Shown here piece by piece: positions 1-8,892 of a DNA stretch of 32,685 nucleotides (position 1 is its first letter; each line of letters opens with the position of its first letter). The translations under genes were made by a program, and so were the position numbers. Below the pieces are notes generated by a model that ran no database searches, was not told where the DNA came from, and was given only the letters and a program-made list of their open reading frames with translations. This DNA comes from Polyrhizophydium stewartii (lineage: Eukaryota; Chytridiomycota; Chytridiomycetes; Rhizophydiales): the NCBI GenBank assembly GCA_027604665.1, contig JADGIZ010000059.1, positions 1 to 32,685 of the forward strand. Direction: 5' to 3'.

Positions 1-159
1 CTCGCGGTGGTCCCAGCCGGTTGAGGGGAAGTCGGCCGCCTCGCTCCTTAATAAATCCCTCTTCTAATCTAATCTAATCTGGTTCGTGGTGCGTGGCGTG
101 GGGCAGTGTGGAGTCAGCACGAGGGGATGGGCACTCAGACGACGCAGGCCAGGCCGCAC

Positions 160-262
160 CTGCGTCCCACACGACGAACTGGCATGTGCAGGTCTCCTTG
201 TCAAAGAACGGCCTGACCTGGGCCGTGGCGGCGGCGGCTGAGGTGGTGTCTGCGAAGCCCAT
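160..262 (-). CDS. Possible first exon of a metallo-beta-lactamase-fold hydrolase (partial)
   Basis: On the minus strand an ATG at 262 opens a frame of 34 codons containing VRPFFDKETCTCQFVVWDA. It ends at a GTGCGG donor (exon end 160, phase 1) like other donors in this window. The FFDKET...VVWDA pattern resembles the N-terminal strand of ETHE1/persulfide-dioxygenase-like metallo-beta-lactamase proteins, where it precedes an IDPV motif and the metal-binding HxHxDH. None of that downstream part is visible: the remaining exons would lie beyond the left edge, across an intron of at least 159 nt. The family call rests on one short motif and is tentative. It could also be a chance open frame in GC-rich sequence. 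Confidence 0.33.
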
Positions 263-1164
263 TGATCGGTCGGGAGTCTGGGTGAGGCTGGCGGGGTGGG
301 GGCCGCTTGGCTTTTGACGCCGACGGCGAGTTGTTCCGGCAGATGCAGCCAGGGCGAGCCGCCGGACGAGGGGCGGGGCGGCGGCTGCGGGACAGCGGGA
401 CAGCAGCGCGGACAGCGAGGCCGTGTGCGCGGCAGCTGCCGGGCCCACGCACAGGCGCACGGCGTGCGCAGCGAGCGGGCGGGCAGCGGGCATCGCGGCG
501 TCCCCCGGCTGCGATGGCGGCAGTCGCCCGGACAAACTCCGTCTGGTGTGTTTGTCCGCACGACCCCACAGACGGCGGCCCAGCTGCGCCTCCCCCATCC
601 GGTTCTGCCGCAGCACCTCGGTACGCCGTCACCCCACCCAGCCAGCCATGCACCCAAACACACATCGCAGGATCCAGCAACGACATGCAGTTTTGTTCAG
701 GACTTGCCGCTGCGCAACAAGCCAGAGCTCATGAGCAGGTTCGACAGCACCAAGTCGCCCTCGATCACGCCCTCGACCTGGGGCCTGCTTGCCAGAGCGA
801 GTGAGCGCGGCGGCGCAGGGCAGCACGGAGCGCATGCGTGGTCAGCGTTCCTGGTCTGGCCGAGTGCGCAGATGCCGTCTCGCCCGGCTCCAAAGGCAAC
901 ACCTGCACGCCAGCGCACTGTATTGCGAGTCTGGGCTGACCAGGGCAACAGCAGGAGAGCGGCGGCGGCGGCAGACCCAGGCGCACGGGCGAAACAGAGG
1001 GCGGAAGGGTTGCACGGGAAGGGCAGGAGGCCGGCGCGACGGCTCGGCGGATCGGGGAGCAAGGCACTGCAAGGACCTAATATCGGCACGCCAAGCGGCA
1101 GCTGCGTTGTGGGTTGATCTGGCTCCTCAGCGGCCACATTCAGGCACTCTCCCCATTCTTCGAA
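263..1164. other. Unassigned stretch upstream of APRT
   Basis: About 900 bp with no gene I can support. Long open frames occur on both strands, but they are Arg/Ala/Pro/Gly-rich, as expected of GC-rich non-coding DNA. Two short pieces look more protein-like and overlap each other. The plus-strand piece follows a good acceptor (TTTTGTTCAG, ending about 700) and reads DLPLRNKPELMSRFDSTKSP, continuing to about 800. The minus-strand piece, about 790 to 697, reads QVEGVIEGDLVLSNLLMSSG and then reaches a stop. Both have high GC at third positions, so I cannot say which is coding, if either. The APRT promoter must lie in the right-hand part. Confidence 0.5.
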
Positions 1165-2114
1165 ATGACTCTTACGCTCGCCGAAATCAAGAACAAGATT
1201 CGCCCGACGGCCGACTTCCCCAAGAAGGGCATCCTTTTCCAGGGTGCGTTGCAAGGAGGGCCTGCGACAGCCAGCCTTGCCGCGCGCTTCGGCTCGTGCT
1301 CGTGTCGCGAGCGCACCGCAGCCGCTGCGCCTTGCCGCTGACGCCGACCCGCTGACATGTGCTGACAAATGGCGTGATCTCGCAACCGCTGCTGCCGCCA
1401 CGGGCGACGGACGGCCTGTGCGTGCGGGTGCCGTGCGGGCAGACATCTTCCCCATCTTCGAGGACCCCAAGGCCACCGAGGTGCGCATCCGCATGCTGCC
1501 GAGCCCGCACCCCGCGGATGCTGACGCCCGACCAAGTCGCTCGTGGAGCACATCATCAACCACCTCAAGGAGACGGGCACAAAGGTCGACGTCGTCGTTG
1601 GTGCGTCCGCGCGTGCGGCGCAAGCGTATGCGTGCGTGGGTCCCGATCGCTGACTGCCGCTGCGTGTGGTGCAGGCCTTGACTCGCGCGGCTTCCTGCTT
1701 GGCCCGTGGCTTGCCAACAAGCTCAGCGCCGCGTTCGTGCCTGTGCGCAAGGCCGGCAAGCTGCCGCCTCCCTGCCACAAGGTCGGCTACACCAAGGAGT
1801 ACGGCACGGTGCGTACGATCGGCTCTTCCCCAATCTTGCTCCGACCTGCTGATCTGGGACCTTTCGGCTGACTTCACGCTCTCCTCTCCCAGGACTACTT
1901 TGAGATCAGCCAGACCGCCATCAAGCCCGGCCAGAACGTGCTTGTGTTCGACGACCTGATTGCCACGGGCGGCAGCGCCAAGGCCGCCGGCGAGCTGATT
2001 CAGCTTTGCGGCGGCAAGACGGTCAAGTACGTCTTTTTTGTCGAGCTCACCTTCCTCAAGGGCAAGGATGCTCTTGATGCCCCGACCTTTTCGCTGTTCC
2101 AGTACGACGACTGA
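1165..2114 (+). CDS. APRT: Adenine phosphoribosyltransferase
   Basis: This purine-salvage enzyme converts adenine and PRPP to AMP and pyrophosphate in the cytosol. Five exons give one frame of 178 aa, the usual APRT length: 1165-1243, 1443-1480, 1537-1600, 1675-1808 and 1893-2114, all with GT-AG borders and mostly GTGCG donors. Recognisable family blocks in order are FPKKGILFQDIFPIF near the N-terminus, VVVGLDSRGFLLGP, the flexible-loop KAGKLPPPCHKVGYTKEYGT, and the PRPP-binding signature VLVFDDLIATGGSA with its two adjacent Asp residues. The start at 1165 sits at the normal family N-terminus. The gene converges on the EDEM-like gene, with stops 148 bp apart. No key residue is missing, so it should be functional. 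Confidence 0.95.
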
Positions 2115-2261
2115 GCGCCCTCGACCCAATGAACATCACCATCCCGCCATGTCTGGGTTATATTTGACTGAGGTGATTGCGCATTGCGTCGTGCGGACAA
2201 CACATCGAGCAGTAGCAAGCAAACTCAGGTGTATTGGCACGTCCGCGGGTGCTCGGAAACA

Positions 2262-5200
2262 CTACAGAGCCCTGGCGCAGCATGTGCGCCGATCGCCTGC
2301 GGCGCACATCCACACACACTCGAGTCTGGCGCCTGGGTCGATGAGAGTGCTGGTGGCACCGACGCGGCGGAACCCGTCGTCGAGGTCGATTCGATCGTCG
2401 CCTTGGTCGCGCTGCCCAAAGGAGCTCGGGCGGCGCAGGAGGATCAGATTCTCGATAGGCCGCTGGTTGATGGTGATGCGAATGTCGAGCTCGCGGCCGC
2501 CCGTAAGGTCGGGATCGACAATCTGGACCGAGATGGGCACCACGGGCGGCTCAAAGAACGCGGTGCCGATTCCGAACGCGCCAAGAATCCGACGGCCGAG
2601 ATCGCTTCCAAACTCGGCCAGCTTCGACGCGGCGCTGCTGCCGAACGCGTCGCCTGACGACGCTGGCGATGGAGGCGATGACGATGACGGGTCGGGCGGC
2701 GGTCTGGAGGCGTCTTGGATAGCCTGCAGAAGCATAATCGATGTGGCTCGTGCAGCAAACAAGGACGGAATGCGGATCGTGTCGACGCCGTCGATGCGGC
2801 CGGGAGCATCGGGCATATCGCTCGAGGGCTTCATGTACAGCGAGTGAACCGCGACCGACGCCACAATCATGCCTCTGGCGCCTGCGGCCTGCAGATGCTC
2901 GGCCTTGGTCGCAAATAAACAACCGCCGCGGCGCACGAGAACAAACCGGCCACGAACATGGTGCTGTTGGAGCGGCGTCAGCGGCTGGCACGCCATGTCC
3001 AGCTTCGAGAATAAGTTGCGCTTGGGCAGGCTCTGGAGCGCCTCGATTACGACCGACAGCCCGGCGGGAGGGTTCTTGGGAGGCGTGCCGTTCCAAGAGT
3101 GGCTTCCTGGGTACCACTGCTGCCCTCCTGCGGGCGGAGATGGCAGGCCCCGTGCTTGAACAATGAGCGGCACCATCTCGCCCTCGAGCACGCTGCCATG
3201 TGGCAGATATGGCCCAAACATGCCCGTATAGACTACAGAGTCGTCGCTCGACACGCCGCCAGCCGTGATGATACCGCGAGTCAGAAACTGCTTGTTGAGC
3301 TCGTTCTTGGCGGTGCCTGCTGGTGAGTTGCTTGGGCCGTTCGAGTACGGCACGCCATCGTGATCGACGCGCAGGTCCTCGTGGCGGCCCAGGCGCATGC
3401 TTGGGTGGAAGACGCGCACGACACGGTACTTGTTTGACTGTGTGAGCTCAAGGACAACATGCGCTCCCTCGATTGAGTTGGCAATGTATCCGTAGTCCAT
3501 CTGTGCTCCGTGCTCGTATCAGCAAAAGTATCCTATTCACCGCCGGGAGCGGGGCGTGACACTCACCTTGGCAACGAGCGGCGACACTGCCGCAAACGTG
3601 GGCTTGCGGGTCAGGCTATCGCCGGTTCGCAGCGTAAGGCAGTCCGGATCGGAAGGCGATTGTCGCAGATTCCCGTCGCCGAAGATGCATGCCCAAGCCG
3701 CACGCCGTTTATTGCGCGCGGATGTGCAGTCCCCGAGACGTGGAGGCGTGCGGTCCGGCGGAAGTGGCGGCGGCAGGCAGACAAGTTGATGCGGCGGAGG
3801 CAAAGGCGCATCGGCGGGAGAGACGTGCACAAATACAGTGTGTCAAAAGTCCAAACGAATATGACGCATTGGGGGATTGGGGAAAAGCAAAGGGTCGCTG
3901 CAGACAACAAACGCATGGGGACGGGTACAGGGGTGGAGCGAGGAAGAGCTATCGCGCAGATTAGAGGGGGATTATGAATTGTAGGGGGGGGGGGCAACCA
4001 GGGTCTGATCATGCCCAGCGCGGCCGGGATGTCAAGGACCACCAGATGCACAGGATCGAAGCAAAGTGCATAAAGGTTTGCAGCACACTCGAGAGCCAAG
4101 CAGATTCGAGGGGCTCGTACGTGATCTCAACGTTTCGGAAGGCGCTGGGAAGTCCCGGGTTCGTTGGTCCGACATCGAGGCCGCGCGGCGGGCACACAGG
4201 GTCGTCTGTTGCCGGAGGCGTGTATCCGACAATCATGTTGCATGCGTCCATCTCGTTCACCGACAGCGGCGGTCGAGTCTGGATGGGCGACTGCCTCGCA
4301 ACGATGGGGCTTTTGGGGATGGGACATGTGCGGTTGGACGGGACTGATCCGGCCGCAGTGTGGTACTTGTATGGCAGCGGCAAGAAATGACCCTCTGGTT
4401 CCAGAGCCGCGTGGTGCATGGGGTTAACACACAGGAAGCGAGAAAACGATGCATGGGACGCGAGGAGCTCACAACATACCGGTCGTGAAGACAAAGTTGG
4501 AATCCAGCTTGTTTACAAAGTTGTCTTGAAAGACGCAAACGCATCAGCGGGTAGCGCAGCGTGCCCAAAAGCGGCAGCACGCATCGCACCTTCGTCAAAC
4601 AAAAGGTACAGGTACTTGAGCGTCTCGCTCAGAAAGAAGCTTTCCATGCGGTCTTCGCGTGCACCAGTGCGGACGTCCTTGATGGACGCAAAGCCGCAGC
4701 TGACGCGAGCGGCGGACTCGATGTCATTGAGCATGATCTCGCCGGCGTGTAGATAGAACGGATTCTTTGTTGCCTGCGGGGACGCAAGTCAACGTGGGAA
4801 CGTGGACAAGAGTCTGCGCGAGCCAGGGTACCTGATAGAGCATGTATGTCGACTCGATAAGCTCTGGGCGGAGCGGATAGCTCGCGATGTTGGGCGAGCG
4901 CGAGTGCAGGTCGAAGCGCTCGGGCAGGGCACCGAAACGACGCCAGATGGTGAAGTACAAGTATTGATGCTTGATGGCACTGTCAATGTCTCCGGCGAGA
5001 ACTTGCAACCCGGGGAAGAAGGATGCGAGAGAGTCGATCCAAGTGGAGACCAGGGCGCCGTCGTCCATGTTGACGTTCTTGTAGACAAAGCCGCGCTCAT
5101 CGCGGATCCACTTCATGATTGCCCTGTATGCGTCGTCGAACATGCCAAGATACTCTGTGTCGCCCAGAAGCACGTATGCCTTGAAGAGATACTGAGGGGC

Positions 5201-6481
5201 AGTGGCGTAAGCTGCGGTGTATCAAAGCAGGGCATGCCCCCCCTGAGGATGCGCACCTCAAAGAACGAGTCGATGCCGGCGCCGATGCCCGATTGCTTCT
5301 CAATCCACTGCATGCGTGTGAGGGTGAGTGCCAGATGCGCGCTGCACAAACAGGAGCGCACGCACCCTGAGCTTCGTAATGCTCATTGTGTTGCCGATGA
5401 GGTCGAGTGCCGAGCGCTGGCTCCAGATGGTCTGCAGTGCCTTGCGGGCGGCGGCCTCGTACTTTGGGTCCTTTGTCAAGCGGCTGAGGGTCGCAAACTC
5501 GAGCAGCAGCGTTCCGGCGCCGGCGGTGCACGCTTCCTTGACCTCGAACGAGAGCACACCGCGGCGCAGGTTGACCTTGAGGCCGGGCTGGCGTCAGCGC
5601 ACGGTCAAAGGGTCACACAGAGCACGGAGCGACTCACTCGCGGGAACGGCAGGCCGGTCGGGGTGTCGAATGCGGGCATCAGGCGGTCGCCCAGGTCCTT
5701 CGCCAGCGAAAGCAGCTCGCCATTGTACCAGGAGATCCTGAACCCGAGCTTTGGGTCCGAAGCAAGCAGGTGGGCGGACAGCAGGCCGCCGAGCATGCGG
5801 ATGTTGACCTCGAAGACCTGGACGCGCGAGTCGAGATCGAAGCGAACGTTGTCGGCGACGAGACGCACGGAGTTCTCGAAGCCGCTGCGGTCGCCCATGA
5901 TCTGCGTTGGCGGGGCGGGACGGCTCAGCAGCTCGCTCGGTCTTGCGTGCGGGTCTGTTGCGGGTGATCGCACCGCAAGCGTGTCAAGGCTGTCGACCAG
6001 CGTCAGCGAGAAGTTGCCGAGCACGTCGTTAACGTTCCAGTTGTTTGGGTCTGCGTCGCGGGAGCGGCCGCGGCACAAGATCGGGTTGAGCTCGTCCGCG
6101 GGATATGCGTGCTGCATGTAGCTCGAGAAGCCTGCATGTCCTCGGGAGTCAGCGAGGCGGCCACTCACGGCAGGCAGGCGCGGCGGCCGCACCGTGGTCG
6201 AACATCTCCTTTGCCCGGTCGCTGGCGGCGGGCGGCAGCATCGGCGTCGTCGTCGGCAGCGGCAGCGGCAGCGTCGGCGGCAGCGCCGTCAGCTTCGTCA
6301 GCGACTGGGGCAGACGGCTCGGGCAGACGGCTCAGCGCACGCACCGCAGGCGCAGGCGGCGGGCGGCGGTCATGGCCGGCGCGTGCGGCCCCGCAGTTTC
6401 GGCATCGACGCCGGCGCCGGCGGCCACCAGCGCGGCGGCGGCCAGCGCAGCCGCAGCGGCCCCGAGCACCCCCAGCCGCAT
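2262..6481 (-). CDS. EDEM: EDEM-family GH47 alpha-mannosidase-like protein with PA domain
   Basis: Predicted to act in the ER lumen, trimming mannose from misfolded glycoproteins for ERAD. Twelve exons in transcript order: 6481-6345, 6221-6193, 6131-5974, 5901-5638, 5587-5366, 5307-5257, 5191-4832, 4773-4590, 4524-4480, 4394-4052, 3615-3567, 3500-2262; they give about 1026 aa. A hydrophobic Ala/Leu/Val signal peptide (residues 1-27) leads into GH47 (about 45-490): [48 protein letters not shown] (E139), [11 protein letters not shown] (D283), RPELIESTY (E400) and calcium-site TTEGHF. These retained acids suggest catalytic competence. A protease-associated domain ([20 protein letters not shown], about residue 797) makes it EDEM3-like. 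No ER-retention tetrapeptide is seen. The 4052/3615 junction is the least certain: the part below 3615 could be a separate PA-domain gene. Confidence 0.88.
3616..4051 (-). other. Long EDEM intron with an extended AG-free zone
   Basis: Read on the minus strand, this proposed 436-nt intron runs from a GTGCAT donor to an acceptor ending GATAG. The 280 nt before the acceptor (plus-strand 3618-3897) contain no AG dinucleotide at all. Other introns here are mostly under 170 nt. An AG exclusion zone normally lies between a distant branch point and the first usable AG, which supports the acceptor at 3616. The splice phases on both sides (phase 2) agree. A TTTATT at 3708-3713 (AATAAA on the minus strand) leaves open that a transcript can end here. 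Confidence 0.5.
3984..3994. repeat. Homopolymer of 11 G (plus strand)
   Basis: Eleven consecutive G on the plus strand, read as a C tract inside the proposed long EDEM intron. It is prone to slippage and sequencing length error, and since it lies in non-coding sequence a length change would not alter the protein. Confidence 0.9.
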
Positions 6482-6625
6482 TTGGAGGCACACGGCCGAG
6501 CCGTCGGCTGCCGCCGTGTCGCCGCCCAGAAACCCGCGCAACGTCTCCGCCAGGGTTGACAGGGGCTCCTCCCTCGCTTCCCCGGACGCCCGACCGTTGC
6601 CCCCCGACCTCGCTTCACGCGCGCC
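6482..6625. promoter_or_regulatory. Shared divergent promoter region (EDEM / F-box gene)
   Basis: Only 144 bp separate the EDEM start codon (6481, minus) from the F-box start codon (6626, plus), so both 5' untranslated regions and core promoters must fit here or overlap upstream exons. The stretch is C-rich on the plus strand. I see no convincing TATA box. Confidence 0.5.
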
Positions 6626-8830
6626 ATGGCCGACAGCTCCGCCGCTGCGCCGGCCATGTCTCAGCCCGACGCCCCGGCCGCTGCCTCGCTGCATGCGTCT
6701 GCCGGCGGGCCGCACGCCGCCGCCACCGGATCCGCCTCGCCCGCCAACTCGGGCAGTGCTGCCGGCGCCGCGGCAGGGGCCTTGGACGCCCGGCCGCCGC
6801 CCGTGCTGGCCATGCCCACCGAGGTCCTCGTCAAGATCCTGCGCTGGGCCCTCGCCGACTTTGAGCACATCCCGTTCCCGCTGCTCATGTCGCTGGCCGG
6901 CGTCTGCACGGCGTGGGAGACGGCCGTCCTGTCGGCCCCCGAGTTGTGGTGCCAGGTCAGCCTGGTCGTGCCCGACAGCGCCTCCACCCGCGGCTCCTGG
7001 CTGCGCTACACGGCCGGCCGCTCGCTGCCCCAGCGCCGCCGGATCGCCGCCGCGGCCGCAGCTGCCGCCGTTGCTGCCATGGCGGCCGCTGACGACACCT
7101 CCACGCCCGACGGCCCCGCCGCGCGAGCCGCCAGGCGCCGTGCCGAGGCCGTCCGCATGAGGATGCTCTCCCGCCGCACCCGCGGCATGTGGCGGATCGA
7201 GGCCCACGAGCCGGCCTACGCCTACGTCGAGTCGCCTTACGCCTTGCTCAGCGACCTCACCGACCTCGTCTCGCCCTCCGTGCTCGCCTCGTCCATGCGC
7301 TCTGTCAGCTTGAGCGGCTGTCGCTTCGCCAGCATCACGACGGTGCTGCTTCTGCTCGACGTGTGCCCAAGCCTCGCCAGGCTCGACATCTCCAACACCC
7401 CAGGCCTGTGGATCCGCGACCTGCCCGGCCAGCTCGCAAGCTGGGCGACGTGGCGCACCGCCCGCCGCTCCAGCGCCGCCGTGCGCGCGCAGCTGCTGCG
7501 CGGCCCCGACGGCCGCCCCTCCATCGCCGCGCCGACGCAGCGCCCGCTCGCTGCGCACAAGCTTCGGCTCGCGCATCTCAACGTCCACCAGTGCGGCGGC
7601 ATTTCAAACGGACCCCAGCACGACGACTGGGACGACTTCTGGCTCGACCCTAACAACGTCTCGGAAAGCGTCGAAACCCTGATCGAGCTCAACGACGTGC
7701 TGCGGCCCCTGTGCCTCAACCAAGACGCTCTCCCCATCTTCCCGGCCATCTGCCCGCAGTGCAAGGACGGCTTCGTGCGTGCCGAGCAACTCGAGTGCTT
7801 CGAGTGCTACAAACCCTTGCCCTTCTTGTGCAACGTGTGCATCCCCGACAGCGAGTGCGTCGAGTGCGTCGCCCGAAGCTGCTTTGCTTCACGAGCCTGT
7901 ACGCCATGCGCCGCCTCGAACCGGTGCACTGGCTGCGACGACTGGTGCTGCCCAACTTGCGTCGCAAAGTCGGACAAGGCTCGCAAGCGCCGCCGCCGCT
8001 ATCGCGACCGCGACGACAGCGAGAACGACAGCAACAACAGCGACAACGACAGCGACGACAGCGACGGCAGCACAAACGACAATCATGGCATCTTCAAGGT
8101 GCGAAAGTGCTCGGACCGAGCATGCCAACAGATGCTCTGCCCGACGTGCTTTAGCGAAGACGACTGGACGCGCTGCTACAAGTGCCGCGACCGCGTCTAC
8201 TGCCTCGAGCATTCGAGCACTGGCTTCATCCAGTGCGACTCGTGCCAAACGTTTGTCTGCAAGCGCCAGTGCATTGATCGCGTCAAGATGTGCGAGAGCT
8301 GCGACAGCTGGGTCTGCCGAAACAACTGCGCAGCAGCGCACAACCGCCGCAAGCACCGCGAAGACAAGGAACCGGCACGCGAGCCCTCGCCGCGGCCGAC
8401 GTTCGCCAACGGCGGCATCGACCACGATCTGCCGCCGCTCGAGTTTGCTCAAGACCAGGACCTGGTTGGACTCGCGGCATTTGTGCTTTCCGAGCCAGCA
8501 CCCACCGTGTCCATTGAAGACGAGCTTGCCATTGCGCTCGCTGCCGCCCTCGAGATTTCGCTGCCCGACAGCGATGGCGGCAGCTCGCATGGCGCCGATC
8601 CGATCGATGAGATGATCGATGCCGCTGTCGGAAGCGCCGCCGAGGCAAATAGCGCCGAGCATAGCGGGCAACACAGCGATGATCATGATTCAGGCGGCCA
8701 CGCCGATGTCGACAGTACTGGCGCGGCAGACGACCATGACAATGACGGTGGTGATGATGACGATGACGATAATGATAATGATGATGATGCCGACTACGTC
8801 GGCGCCAGCAGCGACAGTGTTTCGCAGTAA
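6626..8830 (+). CDS. F-box protein with Cys-rich zinc-binding-like region and acidic tail
   Basis: One uninterrupted frame of 734 aa with a good start context (GCGCCATGG). After an Ala/Pro-rich N-terminus, residues 63-113 form an F-box (MPTEVLVKILRWAL through APELWCQV), the Skp1-binding motif of SCF ubiquitin ligases. Residues about 222-262 look like one or two leucine-rich repeats (SVSLSGCRFASITTVLLLLD). Residues about 376-572 carry many CxxC pairs (CPQCKDG, CFECYKPL, CNVC, CVEC, CTGCDDWCCPTC, CPTCFSEDDWTRCYKC, CDSC, CESCDSWVCRNNC), probably several zinc sites. They are split by an Arg-rich then Asp/Asn/Ser-rich linker. The C-terminus is strongly acidic. I infer a substrate-recruiting SCF subunit; the substrate is unknown. 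I do not recognise a named family for the Cys-rich part. Confidence 0.82.
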   Translation: MADSSAAAPAMSQPDAPAAASLHASAGGPHAAATGSASPANSGSAAGAAAGALDARPPPVLAMPTEVLVKILRWALADFEHIPFPLLMSLAGVCTAWETAVLSAPELWCQVSLVVPDSASTRGSWLRYTAGRSLPQRRRIAAAAAAAAVAAMAAADDTSTPDGPAARAARRRAEAVRMRMLSRRTRGMWRIEAHEPAYAYVESPYALLSDLTDLVSPSVLASSMRSVSLSGCRFASITTVLLLLDVCPSLARLDISNTPGLWIRDLPGQLASWATWRTARRSSAAVRAQLLRGPDGRPSIAAPTQRPLAAHKLRLAHLNVHQCGGISNGPQHDDWDDFWLDPNNVSESVETLIELNDVLRPLCLNQDALPIFPAICPQCKDGFVRAEQLECFECYKPLPFLCNVCIPDSECVECVARSCFASRACTPCAASNRCTGCDDWCCPTCVAKSDKARKRRRRYRDRDDSENDSNNSDNDSDDSDGSTNDNHGIFKVRKCSDRACQQMLCPTCFSEDDWTRCYKCRDRVYCLEHSSTGFIQCDSCQTFVCKRQCIDRVKMCESCDSWVCRNNCAAAHNRRKHREDKEPAREPSPRPTFANGGIDHDLPPLEFAQDQDLVGLAAFVLSEPAPTVSIEDELAIALAAALEISLPDSDGGSSHGADPIDEMIDAAVGSAAEANSAEHSGQHSDDHDSGGHADVDSTGAADDHDNDGGDDDDDDNDNDDDADYVGASSDSVSQ
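8753..8788 (+). repeat. GAY/AAT triplet repeat coding an Asp/Asn run
   Basis: Twelve consecutive GAT, GAC or AAT codons near the 3' end of the F-box gene encode an acidic run (DDDDDDNDNDDD). A related GAC/AGC/AAC-rich stretch lies near 8010-8080. Such tracts vary in length between strains. Confidence 0.8.
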
Positions 8831-8892
8831 AATGTATTTCACGCCCGATAGCTCCAAAGACATCGTGGAAAATCCAATCTTGCTTCAAAGCC

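Noticed and set aside
63..80. TCTAA tandem repeat as telomere-like sequence
   Set aside because: Only about three and a half units, internal, and not a known telomere repeat.
2262..4009. PA-domain region as a gene separate from the GH47 region
   Set aside because: Not fully excluded, but splice phases fit across 4052/3615, the AG-free zone points to an intron, and GH47-PA is a known EDEM3 arrangement.
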